The position numbers were made by a program, and so were the translations under genes. Positions 25,240-33,197 of a DNA stretch of 64,000 bases are shown here, piece after piece. Each line of letters begins with the position of its first letter. Within the stretch, counting starts at the first letter, position 1. This DNA comes from an uncultured Spartobacteria bacterium (GTDB lineage Bacteria > Verrucomicrobiota > Verrucomicrobiia > Chthoniobacterales > JAATET01), in contig CALGTD010000098.1 of assembly GCA_937901895.1 (NCBI GenBank), forward strand, positions 1-64,000, written 5' to 3'. The notes beneath the pieces were generated by a model. It saw nothing but the letters and a program-made list of their open reading frames with translations. It did not search any database and was not told the DNA's origin.

Positions 25240-27122
25240 ATACCGGCCTGACGTTCGGCGAGCCGCTTTGGTTGCTGGCACTCCTGCTGACGCCGGCGCT
25301 GGGTCTAGTGTTTCTTTGGGCGCAGCGCATGCGTTCCCAGGCGATCGGTCGTGTGGTCGCGCCGAGGCTGCGCAATCAACTGGCGGCCGGGGTAAGCATC
25401 CCAATGCGCGTGACCCGTGCGGTGCTCGTGCTGCTCGCATTTTCCCTCTCGATCATCGCGCTAGCGAAGCCGCGGATGGGCGAGATTCGGCGGGAGATCA
25501 AAACGAAGGGACGCGACGTCATTCTCGCGATCGACACTTCCCGCAGCATGCTCGCGACCGATGTGTCACCAACGCGTCTCATGCGCGCCAAGCTGGCGTC
25601 GGAGGATTTGATCCGCCTGCTCGCCGGGGACCGGATCGGGGTGATTGCGTTTGCCGGATCGGCCTTTCTGCAGGCGCCGCTCACGCTCGATTACAATGCC
25701 GTCCGGACCACGCTTGATGAGCTGGACACCGATTTGATTCCGCGTGGAGGAACCAATATTGCGGCGGCGATCCGGCTTGCGATCGAGGCGTTTGGCAAGG
25801 CGGAGGGGGTTTCGCGGGCGCTTGTGATCCTGACCGATGGCGAGGAACTCGACGCGGATGGTATCGCGGCGGCAAAGCTCGCGAAGGAGCAGGGGATCCG
25901 CATCTTCACGATCGGTATTGGATCCACCGAGGGGTCGCTGATTCCGATTCGCACGCTGGATGGCCGGCAGGACTACGTGCGGGATCCAAGCGGCAAGGAG
26001 GTTGTGTCGCGTCTCGATGCGAACCGCCTCACGGAGATTGCCGAAGCCACCGGGGGGTTCTATGAGGCCTTGGGACCGAATACCGCGCAGGATATTTTCA
26101 GCAAGGGGATCGAGCCGCTGGAGGCTGGAGACATGGGCGTGACGTCGGCGCGGCAGCCGATCGAGCAATACCAGATTCCGCTGGGTGCGGCGTTGCTTTG
26201 CCTGATTGCGTTCCTGCTGCTCGGCGAAGGGCGGCGACGCATCGTGTCGCGCCGGCCGTCCCTCCAGCGCTCTGCGACGTTCGCTCTGACTTTGATCGCC
26301 GCGACCGCATTTGCGAACGCGCAGAACGGGTTGGAACAATACGAGCACGAGGACTACGCGGGGGCGTTGAAGGCGTTCGAGTCGAGGGCGGCGGTTCATG
26401 ACCCGGGAACCCCCGGTCGCGGACTGTCGGGACTGGTCCGCGGTGTGACCGAGGCTTTGAAACAGCGGTCCGAGCAGGAGAAGGCCACATTCAATGCCGG
26501 AGCCGCCGCATACAAGATGGGGGACTACGCCAAGGCGGTGGACTATTTCTCGAATTCGCTTCTGGCCAACGAACCCTCGGTTCGGGATCAGGCGAGTTAC
26601 AACCTCGGCAACGCGTTGGTTCGCAGAGGCGAGGGCGCGATGTCGGATGAGGCGAAGGAGAAGGACTGGACCAGCGCCATCGAGCACTATGAGGCCGCGC
26701 TGGCACAAAATCCGGAGAACAAGCTCGCCGCCGAAAACCTGGAAATCGTCCGCAAGCTGCTGGAGGACTTGAAGAAGAAAAAGGAAGAGCAGCAGCAGCA
26801 GCAGAACGACCAGCAGCAGCAGAACGACCAGCAGCAGCAGAACGATCAGCAGCAGCAGAACGATCAGCAGCAGCAGAACGATCAGCAGCAGCCCACTCCG
26901 CAGCCGACTCCGGGTGAGCGGAAGGAAGGGGAATTGAGCGCCCAGGGGCAGCAGGATCAACCGCAGAACGGGGAGGAACCCCCCGGGGAAATCGAGGAAG
27001 AGATCGAGGGCGAAATGTCAGAGGCGCAGGCGCGTGCCCTGCTCCGGGCAATGGAGGGGGAGGAGGAAAAGGTGCGCTTGCGTGAACGCGCCCGCAATCC
27101 GGGTGTCACGAGAGATTGGTAG
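25221..27122 (+). CDS. BatB VWA protein fused to a TPR/BatC region with a Gln/Asn/Asp repeat
   Basis: 633 residues. The first part (about 1-340) is BatB: two N-terminal helices, VWA with MIDAS ILAIDTSRSML (DxSxS) and a helix near 315-335. A second hydrophobic segment ending in NAQ leads into a TPR region (about 370-520), normally the separate BatC protein. A low-complexity stretch (about 525-560) of QQQQND units follows, then an acidic C-terminus ending in arginine-rich residues. The fusion would put the VWA and TPR modules in one chain. The ATG at 25221 lies inside batA; BatD follows after 7 bp. Confidence 0.85.
   Translation: METTTLNTGLTFGEPLWLLALLLTPALGLVFLWAQRMRSQAIGRVVAPRLRNQLAAGVSIPMRVTRAVLVLLAFSLSIIALAKPRMGEIRREIKTKGRDVILAIDTSRSMLATDVSPTRLMRAKLASEDLIRLLAGDRIGVIAFAGSAFLQAPLTLDYNAVRTTLDELDTDLIPRGGTNIAAAIRLAIEAFGKAEGVSRALVILTDGEELDADGIAAAKLAKEQGIRIFTIGIGSTEGSLIPIRTLDGRQDYVRDPSGKEVVSRLDANRLTEIAEATGGFYEALGPNTAQDIFSKGIEPLEAGDMGVTSARQPIEQYQIPLGAALLCLIAFLLLGEGRRRIVSRRPSLQRSATFALTLIAATAFANAQNGLEQYEHEDYAGALKAFESRAAVHDPGTPGRGLSGLVRGVTEALKQRSEQEKATFNAGAAAYKMGDYAKAVDYFSNSLLANEPSVRDQASYNLGNALVRRGEGAMSDEAKEKDWTSAIEHYEAALAQNPENKLAAENLEIVRKLLEDLKKKKEEQQQQQNDQQQQNDQQQQNDQQQQNDQQQQNDQQQPTPQPTPGERKEGELSAQGQQDQPQNGEEPPGEIEEEIEGEMSEAQARALLRAMEGEEEKVRLRERARNPGVTRDW
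26793..26882 (+). repeat. five 18-bp tandem repeats inside the BatB-TPR gene
   Basis: The unit CAGCAGCAGCAGAACGAY is repeated five times in frame, giving QQQQND. Copies differ only in the last base (GAC, GAC, GAT, GAT, GAT). Such near-identical units can gain or lose copies by slippage without shifting the frame. The repeat is flanked by extra CAG codons on both sides. Confidence 0.92.
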
Positions 27123-27129
27123 GATTTTC

Positions 27130-28920
27130 ATGAAACGGACGTGTCTCATTCTCGCGGCGTTGTGGCCGGTGCTCGTGTTCGGCGCCACCGTGGAGTCGCG
27201 ATTGTCGGCGGAGGAAACCACGGTGGGGGTGCCCGTTGTCCTCGAGTTGAGGGTGGACGGAACGACGAGCGCGATCGTGCCCCGCGAACTGGAGATCGAT
27301 GGACTTCAGACGATCCAGACGAACCGTTCGACGCAGGTTCAGATCATCAACGGTCAGATCTCCACCAACGCGCTATATCGTTACACGTTGGTGCCGACGA
27401 GGGAGGGTGAGTTCGAGATCCCCGCCCTCGAAGTGACCGTCGGCGGGAAAAAGGAATCGACGAAGCCTCTGCGATTGATCGTAAAGCCGGGGACAGGTGC
27501 CACTCCGCGCGTTGTCCCGCCCGGAGTCGCGCAGCCTCAGTCGCCGCAGCAGCGTCCGCAGTCGCCATCCGCAGACAACTCGTCCAGCCGGATTGCGTAT
27601 GCCGAAGTGATCATTCCCAAGAAGACGGTGTATGCGGGCGAACTCGTGCCAGTGGAGATCCGCTTCTACTTCAATGTCGAACGTTACCAGTTTCAGCTGA
27701 CGCCCCGGGATCCGCGATTCAGCGGGGAGGGCTTTACCGTTGCAAAGCTGGTTCGCGGCGAGGTGTCCGACCAGGTCATTGATGAGGAACACTACCGGGT
27801 GCTGACCTACAAGACGGCGATCACGGCCGTGAAGAGCGGGGAGCTCGAGATACCGGCGGTATCCTATCCCGTCTATGTGGACATGCCCTCGGATGCGCCC
27901 GGCGGCTTTGATGACATGCTCAGCCAGTTTTTTGGAGGCCGGCCTCCCGGAATGTTCCGCGAAACGCGGGAGATGGACGTCACGAGCGAGCCGTTCACGA
28001 TCCAGGTGAAGCCGCTTCCTCGCGAGGGCCGGCCTGCCGGATTCTCGGGCGCGATTGGGGAATTCACGATGACCTCGTCGGCGGACCCGACAAAAGCGGG
28101 GACCGGGGAGCCCATCACGCTTCGACTGGCAATTTCGGGACAGGGAAATTTTGACTCTCTCACGGAGCCGAAACTGCTCAACACCGACGGCTGGCGCGTC
28201 TACCCGGCGACCGAGCGGTTCGAGATGTCGGATGCGGTGGGCTTTTCCGGAACAAAGTTGTTCGACCAGCCGATCGTGGCTCAGACGGCACAAACGCAGA
28301 CACCGGTCGGAGAGTTTACGTTCTTCAATCCTGCGAAGGAGGAATACGTCACGTTGCGGTCTGAACCGGTGCCGGTGGAGGCGGAGGCCTCAGGCAGCGC
28401 TCCTGCAGCCACTGCGCAGGTGGAGGGGGAAACCACGCCGACGCCGCAGCCGACGCCCGGGGAAACCGGACGATGGATCGCCGACATGCGGCGGCGGGAG
28501 TTTCGGCCGTTGCTGACGGCTCCGGCATTCTGGATCGCAAACGGCGCAGCGGCCCTGCTGTTGGTCACGGTGATCGGCGTCGCAGTGGCACGCAAGGCGG
28601 GATCCGATCCCGCCGCGCACCGCCGCGCGCTCGTTCGGCGCAGGGATCAGCTGCTGCGCGGGATCGAGTCGCAGACGGATGAGGTGTTTCACGAACGCGC
28701 CGTGCACGTGATGGAGATCCAGGCGGAACTCGACGGCGTCGGCGGTGCCGTGGAATGGGTGCGGCGTGGAAGAGGGCGCCGAAGCGACGAGTGCACCCGG
28801 CAACTGGAGTCGATTCTCGACCGCGCGGATGCCGCGAAATTCGGCGGCGGAGTCGCGGTGGCGGTCGACGCCGAAACCCGCCGTCTCGCGGCGGCGGCTT
28901 TGAAGGAGGCATGCAAATGA
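27130..28920 (+). CDS. batD: BatD-like protein
   Basis: 596 residues of the BatD/BatD-like family. A signal peptide (about 1-18) is followed by beta-rich periplasmic domains that include RYTLVPTREGEFEIPAL and VPVEIRFYFNVERYQF. A Pro-rich linker (PTPQPTPGE), a membrane helix near 495-515 and a C-terminal cytoplasmic helical region complete the layout. The ATG at 27130 starts the signal peptide; the frame is open further upstream only by overlap with the previous gene. It would sit in the inner membrane with its bulk in the periplasm, next to the VWA proteins. The stop overlaps BatE (ATGA). Confidence 0.85.
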   Translation: MKRTCLILAALWPVLVFGATVESRLSAEETTVGVPVVLELRVDGTTSAIVPRELEIDGLQTIQTNRSTQVQIINGQISTNALYRYTLVPTREGEFEIPALEVTVGGKKESTKPLRLIVKPGTGATPRVVPPGVAQPQSPQQRPQSPSADNSSSRIAYAEVIIPKKTVYAGELVPVEIRFYFNVERYQFQLTPRDPRFSGEGFTVAKLVRGEVSDQVIDEEHYRVLTYKTAITAVKSGELEIPAVSYPVYVDMPSDAPGGFDDMLSQFFGGRPPGMFRETREMDVTSEPFTIQVKPLPREGRPAGFSGAIGEFTMTSSADPTKAGTGEPITLRLAISGQGNFDSLTEPKLLNTDGWRVYPATERFEMSDAVGFSGTKLFDQPIVAQTAQTQTPVGEFTFFNPAKEEYVTLRSEPVPVEAEASGSAPAATAQVEGETTPTPQPTPGETGRWIADMRRREFRPLLTAPAFWIANGAAALLLVTVIGVAVARKAGSDPAAHRRALVRRRDQLLRGIESQTDEVFHERAVHVMEIQAELDGVGGAVEWVRRGRGRRSDECTRQLESILDRADAAKFGGGVAVAVDAETRRLAAAALKEACK

Positions 28921-29642
28921 GATTCAATGTGATTGCAGCCGGAATTGCGATGATGGCGACGGCTTGGGCTGCGACCCCGCAGGAGCATTTTGACGCCGGG
29001 CGTTACACGGAGGCCGCGGAGCAGCTCGAGGGCGAACTCCGCGAGGCTCCGAGTGCGGAGGGCTATCTCAATGTTGCGCTTGCGCTCCAGAAGGCCGGCA
29101 AAACGGCGGAGGCCGTCGTCAACTACGAGCGTGCGCTGCTGCTGGATCCGGGCCTGTCTGCTGCGAAGAACTCCCTGGCCGAACTTGCCGCGGAGAAGGG
29201 CATCCAGCTGCCACCGCGGCGGTGGACGGACGATGTCGTGGCCATCGCCCATCCGGACACGCTCGTGGCACTGGGTTCCACGATCTCCTGGGTGGCGATG
29301 TTCGCGTTGCTGTTCCTTGTGCTGGGCCCTCGCCGGCCCGTGTGGATGACCGCGGCTGCGGTCTGTTCGCTCGCGCTGGGGTCGATGCTTTTTGCCCTTG
29401 GGTGGGTGGCGGATCCCCGGCTCGCAGAAGCCTCGCTTGCCGTCGTCACCTCAGAGAATGGCGCGGATGTGCTCACGCAGCCTGCCGGCAATTCCGACCG
29501 CATCGCGGAGCTTCCGCCGGGAACGCCGGTCGGAGTGCTGTCTCCGCGGGGCGCATGGACGTATGTGGACCTTGCCCGGGGCGCCAGGGGGTGGGTGCAG
29601 ACTTCCCGCCTCACTCCGGTGGTTCCCGGTGAAACTCTCTAG
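28917..29642 (+). CDS. BatE-like TPR and SH3 protein
   Basis: 241 residues. A signal peptide (about 1-19) is followed by TPR repeats (about 20-90: EHFDAGRYTEAAEQL, NYERALLLDPGLSAAK). Two membrane helices near 110-160 come next. A C-terminal bacterial SH3 domain (about 170-240) contains SENGADVLTQPAGNSDRIAELP and RGWVQTSRL. The layout matches BatE. SH3 domains of this type often bind peptidoglycan, which would link the Bat complex to the cell wall. ATG 28917 overlaps the batD stop; an ATG two codons earlier is an alternative. Confidence 0.82.
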   Translation: MRFNVIAAGIAMMATAWAATPQEHFDAGRYTEAAEQLEGELREAPSAEGYLNVALALQKAGKTAEAVVNYERALLLDPGLSAAKNSLAELAAEKGIQLPPRRWTDDVVAIAHPDTLVALGSTISWVAMFALLFLVLGPRRPVWMTAAAVCSLALGSMLFALGWVADPRLAEASLAVVTSENGADVLTQPAGNSDRIAELPPGTPVGVLSPRGAWTYVDLARGARGWVQTSRLTPVVPGETL

Positions 29643-30459
29643 CTCCATTCTTCTCGTCGCGCTGTGCGTCTTCACCACGCAGGCGGCGACGACCGATGGG
29701 GGATGGAGGAGGCGGATAACACCGCCGGCACCTGGCAACTTCCCGGCGCTGCCCTCGATCCGGATGGATTTTTCCTTCGGCTGGTCCGATCTCGTGCGCG
29801 CCGCCGAAGCGCAGGCCGAACTCGTCGAGCAGGATGGAGTCTGGGTGGCAAAGGTGAATGGAAGATCGCTCGGTCCGGCGCGGGCGTTGTGGAAGATGGA
29901 TGCCAGGCATGAAGCGCGGGTCGCCGCTGGAAGTCTGCTCCCGATCGAGGCCTTCCAGGACGAAACGTATCGCAGACGGACCGTGAAGACCCGGTTGCGG
30001 TTTGATCGGGATGGCGTGCACCGGTTCCGCGAGGTGTCGAATTCCAAAACGCCCGCAAAGTGGAAACGGGTGAGCTTTCCCTCCATCCGAGATGTGATCA
30101 GCGGCGTCCTGTTCGTGCGAAGTCTGCCGTTGAAGGACGGGGACCGCGTTGCACTGGTCTGCTTTCCCGGCGACTCGCCTTATTTCGTGGTGGCCCAGGT
30201 CGAGGGACGCGAACGGATCCGCAGCATGGGACGGGAAAGGCCGGCGATTCGAATCGGGCTTCAAATTCGGAAGCTCGAGGTCGAGGACAACGAGCCGACG
30301 AGGGCTGTGGATTACGCGAAATTCCGAAATGGCACGGTCTGGGTGTCCGACGACGAACTGCGGCTTCCGCTCCGCGCGGAGGTGCGCATTTTCATCGGCT
30401 TCGTCTATGGGGAATTGACTGGCTACGAACTGCTCGGCGTGCCATCGAGCACCCGGTAG
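29629..30459 (+). CDS. secreted DUF3108-like protein
   Basis: 276 residues. GTG at 29629 begins a clear signal peptide (SSILLVALCVFTTQA), and this start overlaps BatE by 14 bases. The mature protein is beta-rich. Landmarks are MDFSFGWSDLVRAAEA, then KRVSFPSIRDVISGVLFVRS, and a C-terminal block ending GYELLGV. DUF3108 proteins are periplasmic, of unknown role, and often have the pattern of a beta-barrel lipid-binding fold. It is the last gene of the MoxR/Bat cluster, and its last 37 bases overlap the convergent thpR gene. Family assignment is moderate. Confidence 0.65.
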   Translation: MKLSSSILLVALCVFTTQAATTDGGWRRRITPPAPGNFPALPSIRMDFSFGWSDLVRAAEAQAELVEQDGVWVAKVNGRSLGPARALWKMDARHEARVAAGSLLPIEAFQDETYRRRTVKTRLRFDRDGVHRFREVSNSKTPAKWKRVSFPSIRDVISGVLFVRSLPLKDGDRVALVCFPGDSPYFVVAQVEGRERIRSMGRERPAIRIGLQIRKLEVEDNEPTRAVDYAKFRNGTVWVSDDELRLPLRAEVRIFIGFVYGELTGYELLGVPSSTR

Positions 30460-30986
30460 CGGCGCTCCGTGGTCCGGTCGGTCCACGTGAACAGACGTGG
30501 ACGCTCCAGGTGGAATGGCACGCGGCGAGGGCTGGTATTGACCTGTTCCAGCCATTCCAGGGTGGCATCGCGATCCTCCGCACCAATGCGGCGGTCCGGA
30601 CGTGCGATCGTAAGATGCGGAAGCTTTGCGCGGGTGTCGATGGGGGCGCCCGCCTCCCGGCAGATTCTCGCCTGCCATTTGGTCATCTGCGCATTCACCT
30701 CGGCGAGTCCGGCGCGGAGGGTGAAGGCGATGGCGGAGAAGCGGCGGGGCTGGGGGAGGGCAACCAGCTGATCGGTCCCCGCTTCGATGGCTGAAAGTGG
30801 AAGCGTTTCGAGGAGGCGCACCATTTTCCCTTCGATGACAGGGTCGTGGCGTCCAAGAAACGTGAATGTCACGTGAATGTCGGCGGGATCGAGAAAATGC
30901 AGCCCGCCGGGTGCCTCGTGCTTCAGGTCGGCGAGCAAATCGTCCAGCCCGGTGACGGGCCACGCGACGAACCAGTTTGGAGTCAT
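30423..30986 (-). CDS. thpR: RNA 2',3'-cyclic phosphodiesterase (2H family)
   Basis: 187 residues of the 2H phosphoesterase family (ThpR/LigT). Two catalytic HxTx motifs are present: H38-V-T40 in HVTFTFLG and H124-L-T126 in PHLTIAR. It hydrolyses 2',3'-cyclic phosphate ends of RNA; older names call it 2'-5' RNA ligase. I chose ATG 30986 over a TTG three codons earlier. The gene overlaps the end of the DUF3108-like gene by 37 bases in a convergent arrangement, and is divergent from the Lrp-like gene. Confidence 0.9.
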   Translation of the reverse strand: MTPNWFVAWPVTGLDDLLADLKHEAPGGLHFLDPADIHVTFTFLGRHDPVIEGKMVRLLETLPLSAIEAGTDQLVALPQPRRFSAIAFTLRAGLAEVNAQMTKWQARICREAGAPIDTRAKLPHLTIARPDRRIGAEDRDATLEWLEQVNTSPRRVPFHLERPRLFTWTDRTTERRYRVLDGTPSSS

Positions 30987-31082
30987 GGATTTCAATAGGC
31001 AGGACGGCCGGGATCCGTGAAGCGCGAAGAACGAGCCGCCGCTTGCAATGCCCGACCGGGAACTGCATCATCTGCGGCCCCG

Positions 31083-31562
31083 ATGGATGCCCTGATCGAC
31101 CTGCTCAAGCACAACCCGCTCATGCCTCGCGAGGATCTTGCGAGGCTGCTCGGACTTTCGGTCGATGAGGTGAACACCCGCATTGCCGAACTCGAGCGGG
31201 ATGGCGTCATCATCGGCTACCAGACGGTCATCAACCGTGAGGTGTGGAATCCCGACACGGTCACTGCCGTGATCGAGGTGAAGATCACGCCGGAGCGCGA
31301 CGGAGGGTTCGACCGCATCGCATCGCGCATCTCGAAGTTCGAAGAGGTCCAGAGCTGTTACCTGATGAGCGGGGGATACGATCTGCTCGTGCTCGTCGAG
31401 GCGGAAAACCTCCGGCAGGTCGCCTCATTCGTCGCCGAGAAGCTCAGCACGATCGACGCCGTCGTTTCCACGGCCACGCGCTTTCGATTGAAGACCTACA
31501 AGGAAAACGGCGCCTTCCACCATTTCGAGTCCGCGCCCGAGCGCCTGTCCGTTTCCCCGTGA
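31083..31562 (+). CDS. Lrp/AsnC-family transcriptional regulator
   Basis: 159 residues. The N-terminal winged helix-turn-helix (about 1-50: NPLMPREDLARLLGLSVDEVN) is followed by the RAM effector domain (about 60-145: VIEVKITPERDGGFDRIASR, then GGYDLLVLVEAENL). Such regulators sense an amino acid and control its metabolism. Its stop overlaps the GTG of the aminotransferase gene (GTGA), so it probably controls, or is controlled with, that enzyme. The ATG at 31083 begins the domain; the upstream frame has no similarity. It is divergent from thpR, with 96 bp that may hold the promoter and its own operator. Confidence 0.88.
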   Translation: MDALIDLLKHNPLMPREDLARLLGLSVDEVNTRIAELERDGVIIGYQTVINREVWNPDTVTAVIEVKITPERDGGFDRIASRISKFEEVQSCYLMSGGYDLLVLVEAENLRQVASFVAEKLSTIDAVVSTATRFRLKTYKENGAFHHFESAPERLSVSP

Positions 31563-32746
31563 ACAAGCGCATCGCAGACCACGTTCGCGACATTCCAAAA
31601 TCGGGAATTCGCGACTTCTTCGAAATCGTCCAGTCGATGACTGACGTGATTTCGCTCGGCATTGGCGAGCCGGATTTTGTCACTCCGTGGCACATTCGCG
31701 AAGCCGCGATCTATTCCCTCGAGAAGGGACGGACCGGATACACGTCGAACCTCGGTCTGCCGAGATTGCGCCGCGCGATCTCCGACACGGTGCATCGCGC
31801 GACGGGGGTCCGCTACGATCCGGCGCGGGAGATTCTGGTCTCCGTCGGTGTTTCCGAGGCGATCGATCTCGCGCTTCGGGCCATCCTCAACCCGGGCGAC
31901 GAGGTGCTTTATCACGAGCCCTGCTACGTTTCCTACAATCCGAGCGTCGCGCTTGCATTCGGCATCGCGAAGGCGATTCCGACCCGCGCGGAGGACGAGT
32001 TTTCACTGCGTGCCGAGGCGCTTGAGGCTGCGATCGGACCGCGCACGAAGGCGGTCATGCTGAACTTTCCGACGAACCCCTCCGGCGCGACCATGACGCG
32101 CGAGCAGCTCGAGGAAATTGCCGAGGTCTGCATCCGCCGCGACCTGCTCGTCCTTTCCGACGAGATTTACAGCGAGCTCACCTACGACGGTCGTGAGCAT
32201 TTCAGCATCGTCTCCGTGCCCGGGATGCGCGAACGCACGATCTATCTGCACGGCCTTTCCAAGGCGTATGCGATGACCGGATTCCGCGTGGGATACGCGT
32301 GCGGACCGCAGGAGATCATCGATGCGATGATGAAAATCCACCAGTATTCGATCCTCTGCACCTCGATCATGAGTCAGGATGCGGCGATCGAAGCACTGGA
32401 GCGCGGCGCGCCGGCGATGCAGCGGATGCGTCGCGAATACGAGCTTCGGCGAAATTACATCGTTTCCGCGCTCAACGACATGGGGCTGGACTGCTTCATG
32501 CCGCGCGGCGCGTTCTACGTGTTCCCCAGGATTTCCTCGACGGGGCTGACGAGCCAGGAATTTTCGATGCGGCTGCTGCGCGAGAAGCGGGTGGCGGTGG
32601 TTCCTGGCACGGCATTTGGTCCGTCCGGCGAGGGGCATGTTCGATGCAGCTACGCAACCGGACTCGACCAGATCAAGGTCGCGATGGAACGGGTTGCCGA
32701 ATTCTGCGCGGAGGTGCGTGCCGAGGGGCGCAAGTCCGCGGCCTAG
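31559..32746 (+). CDS. class I/II aminotransferase
   Basis: 395-residue PLP aminotransferase of fold type I. LGIGEPDFVTP at the N-terminus, NFPTNPSGATMT and the Schiff-base segment HGLSKAYAMTGFRVGYACG (Lys in SKAYAMTGFR) are typical of the aspartate/aromatic/alanine group. The start is GTG 31559, overlapping the Lrp-like regulator by 4 bases; the first residues NKRIADHVRDIPKSGIRDFF fit the family. The substrate is not clear. The coupling to an Lrp-type regulator suggests an amino acid whose level the regulator senses, such as alanine or a branched-chain one; this is inference. Followed 54 bp later by tRNA-Ala. Confidence 0.87.
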   Translation: MNKRIADHVRDIPKSGIRDFFEIVQSMTDVISLGIGEPDFVTPWHIREAAIYSLEKGRTGYTSNLGLPRLRRAISDTVHRATGVRYDPAREILVSVGVSEAIDLALRAILNPGDEVLYHEPCYVSYNPSVALAFGIAKAIPTRAEDEFSLRAEALEAAIGPRTKAVMLNFPTNPSGATMTREQLEEIAEVCIRRDLLVLSDEIYSELTYDGREHFSIVSVPGMRERTIYLHGLSKAYAMTGFRVGYACGPQEIIDAMMKIHQYSILCTSIMSQDAAIEALERGAPAMQRMRREYELRRNYIVSALNDMGLDCFMPRGAFYVFPRISSTGLTSQEFSMRLLREKRVAVVPGTAFGPSGEGHVRCSYATGLDQIKVAMERVAEFCAEVRAEGRKSAA

Positions 32747-32800
32747 CGTCTTCGCACTTGATCTCCGGCGTCGAATCGCTGATGATCCAAGGCTCGTCTC

Positions 32801-32876
32801 GGGGGTATAGCTCAGTTGGTAGAGCGTCTCGTTCGCAATGAGAAGGCCTGGGGTTCGAATCCCCATACCTCCACCA
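32801..32876 (+). tRNA. tRNA-Ala (anticodon CGC)
   Basis: 76 bases including an encoded CCA end. The acceptor stem is GGGGGTA/TACCTCC with one G-T pair, then discriminator A and CCA (32874-32876). The D arm has AGCTCAGTTGGTAGAGC. The anticodon stem-loop is TCTCG-TTCGCAA-TGAGA with anticodon CGC, reading GCG. The T arm is GGGGTTCGAATCCCC. A CGC alanine tRNA fits the GC-rich codon use of the window. Confidence 0.96.
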
Positions 32877-33197
32877 CTTCGGTCTTTCCGATGTGTTTTT
32901 CGATCCGGTTCCTGATTCGAAGAGGTCACTTTTTCGCCTTCAAGGATGGACCGTCGGCAACGAGGGGAGAGATTCTTTGATAAGGATTGGCGTCGGCGGG
33001 TCATGAAGTTGCGTGCAGCGTGAATTCGAAACGGGGAGGCCATCCCCAAACCGGTTGATTTACCTTCGGGTGGAGCGGGCGGTTTTGGACGGTCCCTCGG
33101 AGCCGTTTTCCCTGCCCCCAGAGCAGTAACCTCCGCAGCGTCCGCGGATTTCGAGGCACGGCCTCGGAGTCGCGGTCCCGGCGCCTAAATCCATTTC
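32877..33197. other. intergenic region between tRNA-Ala and the GH2 gene
   Basis: No gene is supported. Visible structures are GGGGA/TCCCC at 33033-33047 and a perfect hairpin, CGAGGC/GCCTCG with a 3-nt loop, at 33153-33167. The second lies 30 bases before the GH2 start codon and may affect its expression. No terminator with a U-run follows the tRNA, and I could not pick a convincing promoter. Confidence 0.4.

Noticed and set aside
26790..26895. Possible CRISPR or satellite repeat
   Set aside because: The units are contiguous, in frame with a real gene, and code QQQQND; there are no spacers and no cas genes.
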